64,000 nucleotides of DNA from Pyropia yezoensis (GCA_009829735.1 CM020620.1:22914020-22978019); one strand, 5' to 3'; numbered from the stretch's first letter, positions 31,259 to 42,730 are shown. Notes: a model not told the origin generated them from the sequence alone. Numbers and translations are program-made.

Positions 31259-33376
31259 CTACTCCCGGCGCGGACGCTGAGCCGCGGGAGTGTCCTCCAG
31301 CGCTGCCTCCGCGGCACGACGGGAACCGGAGGAAGACGGGATGACGTAGTGCGGTGGACGCGGTGCATCCCGGTATGACGCCATCGGAGTAGTACCGGTA
31401 GTTGCCGGGGGCTCCCGCTCATCCAAATATGCCCGTCGGCGCCCCTGAAAGCCAGTGAAGGTTTCTGACCACTGCTGGGCCAAGCCATGCCGCGTCAAGG
31501 TCGCCAGAAGTTCGCCAACCACCGGGCTGTTCGACATCTGGCCGCTGTCCGCGCAAGCAAACACCCGGTCAACCACGTTGTTCAAGACGCTGGCGTAAGT
31601 GCCCAGCACCAGGGAAGACCCGACGCCCTCAACCTGCACCGGAAGACGACCCAGCTGGTCTTCAATCATACCGACGTCGTACTGGTCGCATGTCGGGCCA
31701 CCTTGGTTCAGGTACCAGTCAGGCACCCGGAAGCGGGTAAGGCGCAGAGTCGGCGCCGGAGTCTCGAACCGCCCCGAGGATGACACCACCGGACGGTCCA
31801 CAACGGCCCCCGAAACCGGAGTACCCAACTCCAGCGGAGGCACAGCGCCGCCGGCGTTGGAAGAAGGCGTCCGAGGCGGAGCGGCCGGAGTGGTAGGCGA
31901 CCGCACAGTCACCCCCAGACTCGCCGCAGACAGGCGCGGTGCCGGAGGAGCTCGAAGTACCGGCACAGCCGGAACGGGGCGTGAACGCGCCGGCGACGGT
32001 TCAGGCGAGGCCACCGGGGCGACAGGTGCAACAGGAGGAAGCGGAGCCGCCGCAGACGCCTGACCGACCGCCGCGGCCTATCCCGACTCCTGCACCGGCG
32101 GCCCAACTGGCAGAAGATCAAGGGCGGCCGGGGCAGGAAAGCTACCTAGCTGCGGCCACGCCGGAAGCGGCGTCGCCAGCTGCACCTTGGCCGGAGAAGA
32201 CTGGTAGACCACCTGCGCCCAACCGAAGCCATCCCGACGCGGGCGGTTCTGGTCGGCAATCGCGTTCAAGAAGTTCCGGTCATGCACCGGCACCAGACGC
32301 CGAAAGTCAATCATCGCCTGGAAGAGCCCCTTGTACTCTTCGTCCTGGCTGCAAAGGAAGTCGACGGTCAACTTGTCGACAATCCAGACCATCAGGAGGT
32401 CAGGGAGAAACCAAAGCCGGTTGTACACCAAGACCTCGTGAAGCCAGTGGTTGGCCGCCAAGACTGTCATCTCGGACGTGTACATCATGTACGGGATCGA
32501 GTGGAAGAAGCCCTTGATCGACGCCTGAGTCAAGGCGTCCAAGAAGTACCAGGTGAAGGGGATGCTGGAAGGAGCAAACCCGACCGGGATCTCGACTTCC
32601 TGCTGCTGCGGAATGACCTTGGGGTAGTACGCCGCCCGGTTAGCCTTATCCAGCTTCCAGAACTTCTGATGGTTGCAGCTCACGAGGAAGTCTCGCTGAC
32701 GGCCGCGTCGCTCGCCTTGCTCCCGTGCCGGTGACAACTTGGAGTACTTCCGGGTCAGGAAAGGCGGCTCCAGAGCGACCATGCTCGGACGGGGGTCGCA
32801 GTTCAGGCTCCCCGACCCCTTGAGCGCCTCGTCCCAGACCTTGAGCGCCCGGTGGACGTACCCTTCCTCCTCCGGCCACCGGAGAACGGACACGGACACG
32901 CGACGCTCGGTCAAGGGCAGATCCAGCACCAGCGCGAAGGGGAGATCCTCCAGACGAGCAACCCAAGAGGAACCCGAGAAGCTCTGGGAGCGGTCTTGGG
33001 CCAGGCGCATCTGGTCCGCCGTGTGAAGACGAGCCTTATCCATCTCTGTCAAGACCCCGCGCTGGAGTTCCTTGCGCCAGAGGTCCAAGCAATCCTGCTG
33101 GCACTGGGCCGCGCCGGCGTTGCCGACCACCGTGGAGTAACGCCGGGCCGCCAGAGGGTCCTGCCCAAGAAGCATCTCCGGGAGACCCACCGGGGGGGTC
33201 TCGACCGGGTGCATCACAGAAGCCGGGGGAACCCGATCCGTCCCCGCCGTGGCGACCGGCGCCGACATCGACACCAGAGGAACCGGAGGCAGGAGAGGGG
33301 CGCGACTACCCGAGTTCTCCTCCGCAACACTCGCCGCCGGAACCACGGGCCCAGCTTGGATCTCGGAACTGGACAT
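31259..33376 (-). pseudogene. Antisense gene region of element C, related to that of element B
   Basis: Minus-strand coding region between pol and the 3' LTR. Its likely start is the ATG at 33376 (MSSSEIQAGPVVPAASVAEE), after a hydrophobic stretch that may be leader. Several blocks match the antisense product of element B in the same order: RLWFLP..., a VHD-containing stretch, and a 60-residue C-terminal block around LNNVVDRVF and WSETFTGF. The region appears interrupted about once, although an intron is an alternative. It has no recognised domain. Shared position and sequence across two divergent families indicate an inherited component. Confidence 0.65.
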
Positions 33377-33560
33377 GACGTCCAGACTCCAGGGGAACGC
33401 GAGGGCCAAGGTGAAGGAGAGAAGGGGGGCAGAGAACCGGAGCAGGTGATCGTGACCAGGGTGAAGACGCTCGACCTCGGCACCGGTGTGGACGTGCTCG
33501 AGGCTGTGCACGGTGGCACCTGGTTCGGCCCGAGGACGTGCCGGACTAGGGAGGGAGCTA

Positions 33561-34131
33561 TGTAGCATCCCTGGCCCCGACTTGGCGCCGACCCGGGACT
33601 ACAACCAGAGGGCACCAGGTGCCAGAACACGCCCGCCGTGTGGTGATGGTTGGCGGCCGTGGCCCGTGCCCGGCACTGGGATGCGGTGGACTACGCTATC
33701 CACACGTGAGAGAGGGATTGCTGATGGGTTTTTGCATACTTGTGAGGGACTTGATTTGAGAGAATTCGAGTGTGAGATTAGTGAGTGGGAATAGAATTAG
33801 TAGTGATAGTGGCCCCCGACCTGACGAGGTTAGACTCGGGTCGGGGCCACTCGGGGTTATGGGGGGGCTACCTGGCCAACGTGCCGAGGCTCCCCCAGAT
33901 GCACGTTAAGAGGGACAGCGAGGCGCCCTTGGCCCGCGCCCTCAGGAAAAAGACAACTGCGCGTTTGCTTTCCTCTTCCCCGTGTGCACTACCGTGCGTA
34001 TCCGTTTGCTCTGCGAGCAGGCACGTGAGGCAACAGGCATACCATTCTCGTAGTTCCCCTTTCTGTGTTACCTGTCCCTTTCCCCCGAGGGATATTGACA
34101 CGTGTCTGAGAGGATCGAGTTTTATACCACA
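33561..34131 (+). repeat. 3' LTR of element C
   Basis: Direct repeat of 24972-25542, preceded by a purine-rich tract (AGGGAGGGAGCTA) and followed by the atgac duplication. Confidence 0.95.
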
Positions 34132-34136
34132 ATGAC

Positions 34137-36739
34137 GTCATTAGGTACAGGGGGAGTTCTTTTCTCCGTCATCTTCGCTGCTTGTTGATTAAGGCCTTTG
34201 ACCAAGTACCCAAGCAGTGGTCGGCGAGAAGCTTGCCACTTCTCGGGAAGCCTCGGGGTCTCTCCAATGCAGCCACTGCACGAGCGGGACAGATGCTGCG
34301 TATTCGCGCCCTATTCACTCCCCCTGTGATCACACAGAACAGGCGACGGCGCCGGGCGCTGCGCATAAGCCGAGGCCAGCGGGGGCGCCGCTGTTGTAGG
34401 AAATGCTCTCCACGACGCCCACCCCCCGCACAGAACGTGAGGGGCGGCGGTAAACAGCGCTTTTGTTTGCAGAGGTAGCGACTCTCATAACAGGGGCAGT
34501 GCCATGCCCGCTACTGCCGGGGATCCCACCTCACTCCTGAACGCCCCATCTTGGGCGTGGGCGACGCTGCGCACCAGCTAGACTGCGGCCAGCAGAAGAT
34601 GGCCAGTGCCGAGCCCCACCGTAACAGCGTGCGAAGGCCGGTGGCCAGCTCTACCAGGTCCTCTTCCTTCAATCACAGCATCCTTCTCCCTGCCTAGTGC
34701 CACCCGACGGCGATCGGTGCTGCCCAATGCAGGTGCAGCAGCTTGCCCGCAGAGGGGTGCGCCGCGCCTGAGTGTTCCTGCGGTCCGCCAGCGCATGCCC
34801 TATCCCTGGCTTCCGAGTGCCTCATGGCATCACGTTTCCCCCATCTACGACTGTTCTGGCGTTGCCGTGGACAGCTGCGCCCACCGGGGGGCGGCACACC
34901 TGGAGCCGACTTGGACCCACTCCGCGAATTGCCACCGCCGCGCTCGCAGGTGTGCTGCTGCACAAGGTCCCCCCGGCTTCTGCGAACGGAGCTGGCGTTA
35001 GATGGGGCAACTGTGCGCACATGGAGAGGATCGTGAAGCATGAGCAAATAAGTCCTGTGCCGCACCAGACCCAACCGTCACAGTTGCGGGAGCCTCGAAC
35101 TACTTCGGGTACCCCTTGGACTCGGCACAGTCTTTGGCGTTGGTGGCAGCACCAACGCACGCCGGAGCGTCACACCTGCAGTCACTAGCATCTCGCCCTG
35201 CTGGAAATCTCATGCCAGCTTTCTGGTGTGTCTCTATGGGAATCCCTGGCGTCTACCCAGAGATCCTCCACTGGCCCGGGCAACCTTTCAATCGTGGAAC
35301 GGAGCGTCACAGCTGGAGTCACTAGTGACCTTCCCGATCAGGATCCACCTGTATGCTTGCCAGTTTCCCTCTCTGGCCATCCCTCCCGTCTGCGCTCAGA
35401 GCTGCCACTAGCAAGGCCATCAGCTCTAACAAGGTTCGTGGCGTCATGCTTGGGTAAGTGTCCGCGCCCGCTTGTGGGTGCTCCGTGGCACCACGTTATA
35501 CCATCCTGCTCACCACGCTGGAGTTCGCGGCGGCCACCACGAACAAAGGCGAAAACCTCCATGTCGCAGGGAAGAAGCCGAGGACAGTACCTTTAGCGAT
35601 GGATCTTACACCACTGGTACGCACCGCACCTTCAATCCCCGCGTGGGCATAACGTGTATTTCCTCCTGTACCTGCACTACAGGAAGAAGGCCCTGGGAGT
35701 ACGCAATGACACAGCAACCACTGGTGTGAGACGCCAGACTGTCGCTGACGCCCAACCGTTCAATGCGCCAAGCATTGAGTTGGGAAAGACTGGAGCTCAC
35801 GCCGTCCCTCCGGTCCTGTGGCAGCGCCGTGGCAGGCCATGCATTTCCATGAACGCCCCATCTCCTCAACTAATAAGCAGTCGCGTGCAGCACCACCCCA
35901 CGACCCTGACGCATATGAACGAAAGGAAGAGGAGAGGAAGCACGTCAGCGCGAGTGGCGGTACGACGTAGAGCGCACCTTGGCCATCCCCTGTTACCAAT
36001 GAGCGCCATGCCCGACGCCGCCATCAGCCCCTAGTCTCTCTATGGCTCTATCGACCCCAGTAATTTGTGCGCTGTTCAAGCCGTCTGTCCACGAGTCACA
36101 ATGTGACGTAATGGTGTGTAATTCATGGCAGTTTTTACTCGTGGCTCTTGCCTCGAGTGTGTCAGCCTTGCGCTTGTGCGTGCAGCCATTCTGTTGCCGT
36201 TCATTGGCGGAAGGTGGACCGTAACAACTCCGGGTGGGCGCATCGGGAGATCGGTGGACGCGGGTGAATGTATGCACACGTCCACCGCTTGTTCTGCACT
36301 ATCTCTTGCGCCACTCTGCTGCCCCGTTGGGTGCGTATCGTTCGCGCCACCGGGACAAACTGTATCTACGCCCATCAGAGGGCGGGCTTCTTCGCGCCAG
36401 TGGCGGTTACAGTGTATTCAGGACCGGAGTATTGCTCTCTGCCACTTGTCGTGCTATCGCATCGGGGGCGTCGCCTCCTCATCGGGGTCCTTGCCAGCCG
36501 CGCATGCGGCGCGCCGGCGTTCCCTGCATATGTGTGCCTACGCGATGGGTACTTGGGGCTGGGGCTGCAGTGGTGGGCAACCCTGAATTGACATGCTCCA
36601 CTTTCTTAGTGATACAGGTTAAAAACAACAGCACGTGTGCTGCATTACTGACTCCCAGTTTATTCCGCGCCCAAACCACCCGCACGCATCTCTCTATACC
36701 TTGCATTGGTTGGCACTGGCAGCAAGTGCGATGCGATGT
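34137..36739. other. Transposon interior without recognised gene
   Basis: About 2.6 kb between element C and the transposase stop. Only short overlapping ORFs on both strands, none with a recognisable domain. It contains weak internal repetition (for example two copies of a GGAGCGTCACA...GAGTCACTAG-type stretch near 35170 and 35305). An intron-containing gene cannot be excluded. Confidence 0.45.
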
Positions 36740-39700
36740 TTATTCTCCCTTGCGTTCACTCTCGCCACCCAGGTGTGTCTCTCTATACCACAGTGGCCAA
36801 CCAATGGATCTCAAACGGTGCGCCGGGCCAACCTCGTCGCATGCTTCCCGATACATCGCCATGATGTTGCTGATGCTCTGCTGGTACGCAGAAAATGTGA
36901 GGAAGTTGCGCTGGTTGAGTAGGGTAATAAATTGCTTCAGACGCCTTGACGCTGCGTTTCTCTGCTCAGACGAGGACGTGTTGACGCCAAGAAGAGACTC
37001 GTAAGATGTCGGGCACCTTGCATTGGAGCATGTCTTGTGACTGGAGCGGAAGTGAAACGCGTCCACGCACGTGTTCACTAGCCGAGCCACGCGTGGCACG
37101 CGACAGGCTGCCGCCTTGTGCGTGCCACAAGCGAAGTTATAAATGACACTACTGGGTAGCGAAGGAAGGCGAAAAACTATGAAGTCCAACGGCATTCGTG
37201 GACCCTCGTGCCCATCCATCATGATGACCGCCACACACTTGGGATGGGAGCAACAACAGAAAACGCCAAACGATCCCGGCGTCCACCCATCTGCACACCC
37301 GTAGCCTTTTTCGCAAGTTGAGTCTTCCTCAGTCCGTCGCCCGCCATTCACGAAGTCAAGGCCAGGGCGCAAAGGACGCAACAGAGGGCAAAACACACCA
37401 GATTGATGGTAGTCGGAGGCGGCATCCACGCGCTCGTCACCGTACGCAGCTCTCAGCGAAGAGGGAAGAAGCGGCTGCAGCCATAGGTCTTCAAACTCGG
37501 TCGGCGAGATAGACCGCCCAGTGTGTCCATCAGCGACGGCCTTGCGCGTCAACGGTTGGTCGCCCTCGACGACAGCTGCCCTATCGGCCTGAAGGAACCG
37601 GTTGTAGCGCACTGCGGTGACAACAACAGCCCCGAGCACGGCCTGCAGCGACCGCCGAACATGCGGCAAAGCAACCATCGCGGGCACAAGACACGCAACG
37701 GCACCGCGTAATACGCGGAGCTCCCGAACGCGCGGATCTCGAAGAGTCACCTCAAGGGCGTCCTCCGACCAGCCGCCGTCATCCAAGGTGCGCATCAGCA
37801 GCTGTACAGCTCCCCAGTCCCCTGATGTGCACCATGGAAACACAGTCTCGGCGCACAGCGCCCGCACAAACGAGACAACCTTCGGCGCCGCATTGATCGT
37901 CGTCGGAAATGAGGAGTGCAGAGCAATCTTTGGTCGCCTTGCGCGCGACGCACCACGGTCGCCCCCTGTGTCCGCTAACGCCGGTTCGTCAAAAACAGCA
38001 GCTCGCCGGCGGTCGGGGCATTGCGGCGGCGGGTCCTGCTCAGCAGTCTGGTCGGGTGCGTCTGTAAGCCTCTTCAGCAACGACAGAACTGACGCCGGGA
38101 GCTTGGTGCGGATGTCCCGCGGGCAGTCCATGACCGCCCGAGCTAATATGAGTGCCACGTCCGTGCCCAACAGCACTGTCCGCATGAACTGTACAAGGGC
38201 TGGGTGCATCTTGTTCTCTCTGACAGGGTCAAAGAGCACCTGGCCAGCAGCATCCTCCCACAACCCTGGCGAGACGCCCAAGTCCGCTCCAACGCCTTCC
38301 ACAGCTCGCAAAGCGTCCGGGTGAACGGCCGCTATAGCGTAAGCTGCGCTCTTGACGGCGCCTATTGACTTGAATCGGAGCGCCTCGAACTTCGCCTTGC
38401 TGTCCGCCCGGGCATGCCTCAATCCACAAGAGAGCGCGAGAACGACTTGGTTGTTGTACACCAAGCTGCAGGCAGCTACGGCACCAGCGGCAATGTTGAG
38501 GGGCACCTTAATGCGAACCATGTCTCGTCGATGTTTGGCCCGGATCCCCTGGTAGAGACCATCGAAACAAAGGACTTTGTACGAGCCGTCGGGAAGAGCA
38601 CAAACCTTGCACCTCAGCACATCTCGCGGCATGCCGGTCACGACAAGCTCCAGGTACAGCATGACGCCTTGCCGCAGCACTTTGAGCACTCTTAGGTCGG
38701 TGGCAGTGAAAGGAAAACGGCTTCCGCCCGCTAGCTCCACAAGGTGGCCCCTCAACTGCGCAGACCCCGTCAAGCTGGACCCATTAGCGACGAGACCGTA
38801 AGCCACATTGAACAAGAATACCTCCGTGAAGCCGGTGTTCGGAGAAGAAAATATGACGCCCTGCGAGTCCCCGTCCGCCATGACCTTGAGGTCACAGAAA
38901 CTGCAAAGCCACCACTTCACCCAGCAGTCAGCCGCACCGTCCTCGAACTCAACCCTGGCGGCATCTTGTCCACGGTGACCTCCTCTCAAAAATACGGTCC
39001 CGCAAGACGGGCAAGAGTCCATCGGAGTATACTTGTAGGCCTGATGGAGTAGCGCATGCCGTCGAAGCTCTGCGTCATGCAGGAATGCGGCAACGGATGG
39101 CACAGCACTACGTGGCCGATGCGACTTCCGATACTTGAACTTGATCTTCTCCAGACGCGTCATGCTCTCCATTGGCTCCTCTTCGTTGTCAGCTTCCTCG
39201 TCCGCAGCGCCAACGGCTGCCGCTTCACTAACTGCCAATCGAGCAGCTTCTGCGTGCGTGCACGCTAGGCCCTGCTCGGTGCACGACATGCAAGTCCAAA
39301 AGCTCGCCCTTGACTTACGCACGAGCGCCCATGGCCAGTTGCCGCCTACACTGCGGACGCCGCACAGTGCATCCCCAAACAGGTGACCGTCACCCTCAGA
39401 TCGTGGCTGACCCAGGCGGGAGTGGAAGATCCTCAACAGCTGAGCGGGTTGCACTCCGCAGGCGTTGCTCACGAGTACAAACGCGCGCTGCACATGGTTA
39501 GCGAACATGCATGTCACGCGCAGACACTGCTCCGCACAGCTGCAGGCACAAACAACGTCGTCGTCCTGATCCTGGACTAAACAGAGCTCGATGGCGGCTG
39601 CCTGGTCCAACCCGTCCTTCGTGCGTGGTCCGTTCCGGCCAAACTTGGCAACTAGTCCAACATGGCCAATGGGAGCCATCGAGAAGACCCGGCCGTTCAT

Positions 39701-40297
39701 TTTCTTGTCGCTATAAAACGCCAGCTTCTCCCGCAGCTCATTGACACGTTCAACCGCATCGAAATGAAAGCCCTGCACAAGGCCATCACGCAAAACCACG
39801 GAGAGGACGTCTCTGCAGAATATAACTGCTGACACCTCAGCTAGCGACACCCGAACATCCAGGCCAGAGCCAAGCTCTCGACCCGTTCCAGGCCGCTGGA
39901 ATCCCCTGAGCTTGGCTGGGGTGACCCAATCCTCGTCCGGTGGGAGAGCATCAGGATCGTCAACAAGCTCCTCGTCGGTTGCACACGATGCACCCACCGC
40001 GGCGCTCTCGACGGCCGTCCCATCAGCTGCGACGGTCTCCCCGTCTAGAAGTGCCGCGTCGATGACTGCTTGCGTGTTGTAGAGCAGCGCATCGACGGAG
40101 AACAGACGCGAGCGGAGGCCGCGCAACGCCAGCGTCGACCGCATTGCATCCAAGTCCTGACCCCTCCCAACGGCAACGCCGCCGATGGAAAGGGCAAGCT
40201 CCTGCTGCACAGGCGCGTACAGCACAGCTTCATCGCCATGACGAATCAACCCGTGCGCAACAACAGAGTCCAGCAAAATTGGACGAGGTCGCTTCAT
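36740..40297 (-). CDS. KDZ/Zisupton-like transposase (1,185 aa)
   Basis: One uninterrupted ORF from the ATG at 40297, only about 30 bp inside the right inverted repeat. It resembles the Kyakuja-Dileera-Zisupton/HMGXB3-type DDE transposases. A SWIM-like zinc motif C-x2-C-x6-C-x-H lies at C336, C339, C346 and H348, and a zinc cluster at C429/C432 with C465/C468. VLCFDGLYQG carries the presumed first Asp (579). Then come TPGSFGVFCCCSHPKC, VIYNFACGTH, VDAFHFRSSHKTC and SSSEQRN with the presumed Glu 1111. In relatives I recall the VIYNFAC position is YDFAC/YDNAC, with the second catalytic Asp; here residue 1054 is Asn (codon AAC). The protein presumably cuts and pastes the element in the nucleus by binding the inverted repeats. 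The Asn may mean this copy is catalytically weak or uses another Asp. Family assignment is from motif recall, not a search. Confidence 0.78.
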   Translation of the reverse strand: MKRPRPILLDSVVAHGLIRHGDEAVLYAPVQQELALSIGGVAVGRGQDLDAMRSTLALRGLRSRLFSVDALLYNTQAVIDAALLDGETVAADGTAVESAAVGASCATDEELVDDPDALPPDEDWVTPAKLRGFQRPGTGRELGSGLDVRVSLAEVSAVIFCRDVLSVVLRDGLVQGFHFDAVERVNELREKLAFYSDKKMNGRVFSMAPIGHVGLVAKFGRNGPRTKDGLDQAAAIELCLVQDQDDDVVCACSCAEQCLRVTCMFANHVQRAFVLVSNACGVQPAQLLRIFHSRLGQPRSEGDGHLFGDALCGVRSVGGNWPWALVRKSRASFWTCMSCTEQGLACTHAEAARLAVSEAAAVGAADEEADNEEEPMESMTRLEKIKFKYRKSHRPRSAVPSVAAFLHDAELRRHALLHQAYKYTPMDSCPSCGTVFLRGGHRGQDAARVEFEDGAADCWVKWWLCSFCDLKVMADGDSQGVIFSSPNTGFTEVFLFNVAYGLVANGSSLTGSAQLRGHLVELAGGSRFPFTATDLRVLKVLRQGVMLYLELVVTGMPRDVLRCKVCALPDGSYKVLCFDGLYQGIRAKHRRDMVRIKVPLNIAAGAVAACSLVYNNQVVLALSCGLRHARADSKAKFEALRFKSIGAVKSAAYAIAAVHPDALRAVEGVGADLGVSPGLWEDAAGQVLFDPVRENKMHPALVQFMRTVLLGTDVALILARAVMDCPRDIRTKLPASVLSLLKRLTDAPDQTAEQDPPPQCPDRRRAAVFDEPALADTGGDRGASRARRPKIALHSSFPTTINAAPKVVSFVRALCAETVFPWCTSGDWGAVQLLMRTLDDGGWSEDALEVTLRDPRVRELRVLRGAVACLVPAMVALPHVRRSLQAVLGAVVVTAVRYNRFLQADRAAVVEGDQPLTRKAVADGHTGRSISPTEFEDLWLQPLLPSSLRAAYGDERVDAASDYHQSGVFCPLLRPLRPGLDFVNGGRRTEEDSTCEKGYGCADGWTPGSFGVFCCCSHPKCVAVIMMDGHEGPRMPLDFIVFRLPSLPSSVIYNFACGTHKAAACRVPRVARLVNTCVDAFHFRSSHKTCSNARCPTSYESLLGVNTSSSEQRNAASRRLKQFITLLNQRNFLTFSAYQQSISNIMAMYREACDEVGPAHRLRSIGWPLWYRETHLGGESERKGE

Positions 40298-40325
40298 GCC
40301 AAAGACACAGAGATACAAATAGGAT

Positions 40326-42722
40326 CAGGAAGCAACCGTGCGGCCGCCAAGCGCTGCGTGGACAGAGGTGGACGACTCTCACGGCTGCGTACAGGGAGTA
40401 GGGGGCCGTCAAAGCTTGCCTTGAGGTAGATGGGGGCCGTCAAAACTTGTACAGAGGAAGGTGGGGGCCTTCAAAGCTTACGTCGAGGAAGGTGGGGGCC
40501 GTCAAATACTTGCATAGAGGATGGTGGGGGCCGTCAAGTGGTGTGCCCTGGCGACATCGATGGAACCGGAGTTGGCACGAGAAGGAGATCCGCGCCAAGC
40601 GCCGGCAGTCACCGCTGCTATTATTCAAAACCTGAAATGGTCGACAGGGAGGGGGCGACAACGGCGACACCAACCTGGCACGGCCGTCCGCCGTCGTGCC
40701 GCGCCGGAGGTTGCCGCACTGACAAGCCGATGCCAGGAGTGACGCCAAGAAAGCCCACGCCTCCAGGGAGGTGCGGCAGAGGTGGACGCCGTACAGTGGT
40801 AGCTCAGGACAGGACTCGCGGTCGGCGTGCGAGCGGGAGTAGCCTAGCTGCTGCAGCCGGCGCCGGGGCGGGAGGCACAACGGCAACGCCTCACGCGGTG
40901 CCCGTGCAGTGAGAGGTGGGGGTGTGGTGCCGGCACGGACGAGACAGGCCGCCACGCAAGAGAGCCCCACCGCGGCGAAGCTGCCGACACGGCGTGCAAG
41001 ACGAAGGTAGCTGCAGATCACAGGCTGGCCACAGCGAGCGGGGAAGGGGGGCAGTAGGTGGCACAGCGAGGCGGCTCGCGGGCGTCGAGTGCGATGGTAG
41101 CCGCCACTCCGGGTGCTCAAACGCGCATGGAACGGGAGAGGAGTATCGCAGCGCCCACGCGCGCGCGCAACAGGATGCCTGCGGCAACGATGGCGCGGGA
41201 TGGGAACAAGTGCACCAACGCAGCCGCGCGATAAGGTTGGGTGGCGCCAGCGGCGCTGTGGATCGGTCGGATAGGAAGCGCCCCCGATCCCTATCCGCTG
41301 ACGAGCGGTACAGAGCTCGTGGGGACGAAAAAGAGCGCGACCACTGCAGGAACCGAGCCCCCCACTGCAATGGGGGAGCGGTGGGAGGTGCCCTGAGGCC
41401 ACTGATCTCGGCAGCAAAGAGGGCAAAAACAATATTGTGGCGCGATCCATGAAACTAGTTTGGCCATTGTATAATACGCTCACTACATCATTAGTATTTC
41501 ATCTTGCTGTCAGCAGTGCGTGGCACAATGTAGTTACTTGTACGGCATCACTTACGAAATATATTGGCACACCAGTGTTGATCTGGTCGGTGGGTTCAGG
41601 AGTCGTTGAGCTCCCTGGAGTGATAGAATCGGCAGACAAGTGCCGACACAAGTCCACCGTTGTTTCTTGAAATTCTGACAGGGCGATGGAAGGTCGCGTC
41701 CGTTCGTTTGGCGCACCGCCATCTCCAGGCGCCCAGGCAGATGCCGTCTTCGTGAGACGTGTGGACAGACCACAGAGGGGGTCCGGGATGTAAGGAGAGG
41801 CAGGAGAGTCCATGGGGCCGCCCGGGCGGCGGAGTCACAAAATGAGCTACCCAGGCGAAAAGCGCCAAATGGAGCCCCGCCGGCGCTAAACAGGCTCCAC
41901 AACTGGACCCACACTGTGGAGAGGTACGAGCACCACCATTGGAAGGTTGGAAGGGCGAGAGGGCTTGTCGAGACGCGGCGAGGGTGGTGATCGGCGCGCT
42001 GCGCGCGGAGCGCAGAGAATGGCGCGAATCGCCGCACCAGCGCCGAAGGCGGCTGGATGGGTGCGGGTAGTGCCGATCAAGAGCTGTGCTGGAAGCGCGA
42101 GCGGCGCAGAGGCGCGCGGCACCTGCGGCCGGGCCCAGAGGCGCGATCGGAGGGCAGGGGCGATCGGTGGCGGCGTGGGCGGCTGTGCGGCGGAGCGCGG
42201 CGTGGGCGGCACGAGGCGCCGACGGTGTCCGCAGCTTAACGAGCATTGACCCTGCGTGGGCACTGCGCGAGTAGGGCGTGGGCGAGCGGGCGAGCGGGCG
42301 CGCCCAGCTGGCGAGCGGCGCGGGGACGCGCGGCCGGCGGGGCGCGATGCTGGGCGGTCCACAGTTTTCACGTCAAATATTTGGTATTGCACCTGAATAA
42401 AAAATGTGGAAAGCATGGAACGTGGCACACCCCCGCCCCAATCTGGGGCGCCTGGGATATCATCCTGCGCGCGACGGTGGCGTGAATATGCGGTTCAGGC
42501 CACGGCAGCGGAGTGATTGCCAGCCTCAAATTGGGCGAGAGCGAGGCCGACCCATGCCGATTGCACGCTTCCTATAGGTCCACGGGCCAGTCTCGATGCG
42601 GAGTGCCGGCTCACAGCCGCAGGCTGCATGCCCCAGAGCCCTCTCTGGGCGTACCCGGAGTGGAAAAGTCTCGATGCGGAGCACTATTCTCTCGAGGCGG
42701 AGTGGAGTGCATCCTTGTGCTC
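40326..42722 (-). repeat. Right terminal inverted repeat, 2.4 kb
   Basis: Reverse complement of 18629-21024. I noticed about a dozen to fifteen substitutions, including four transitions clustered at the outer tip, and essentially no length difference. The inner edge lies about 30 bp from the transposase ATG, so the promoter of the transposase must lie in this repeat. Confidence 0.92.
40385..40536 (-). repeat. Five iterons in the right arm (period 31-32 bp)
   Basis: Mirror image of the left-arm iterons. The array ends about 90 bp upstream of the transposase start codon. Confidence 0.85.
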
Positions 42723-42730
42723 TAGGGGGC
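42723..42730. repeat. Candidate target-site duplication, right
   Basis: TAGGGGGC, matching 18621-18628. Confidence 0.65.

Larger units (their letters stand above)
24972..34131 (+). mobile_element. Element C: Ty3/Gypsy chromovirus nested in the giant transposon, 9.2 kb
   Basis: A Gypsy element of a family distinct from B. LTRs of 571 bp (24972-25542 and 33561-34131) differ at a single position that I can see. An atgac target duplication lies at 24967-24971 and 34132-34136. It carries a primer-binding site, open gag, pol with protease, RT, RNase H, integrase and chromodomain, and an antisense gene region before the purine tract. Pol is broken in about two or three places and the antisense region about once. 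The LTR identity makes it a very recent insertion, later than the host transposon. Confidence 0.95.
18629..42722. mobile_element. Giant KDZ/Zisupton-like DNA transposon (24.1 kb with nested insertion)
   Basis: Defined by 2.4-kb terminal inverted repeats (18629-21024 and 40326-42722) and an 8-bp direct repeat just outside them. Its own genes are an OTU-type protease (21270-23363, plus), an unrecognised ORF (23692-24894, minus) and a KDZ/Zisupton-like transposase (36740-40297, minus). The two outer genes start within about 250 bp of the inner edges of the repeats and converge. The Gypsy element C (24972-34131) is a later insertion; without it and its 5-bp duplication the transposon is about 14.9 kb. 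The arms differ at only about a dozen to fifteen positions, with almost no length change, so the insertion is young or the arms have been homogenised. Confidence 0.85.

Noticed and set aside
36234-37004. 256-aa plus-strand ORF overlapping the transposase 3' end
   Set aside because: Overlaps the conserved transposase C terminus on the other strand and has no domain of its own.
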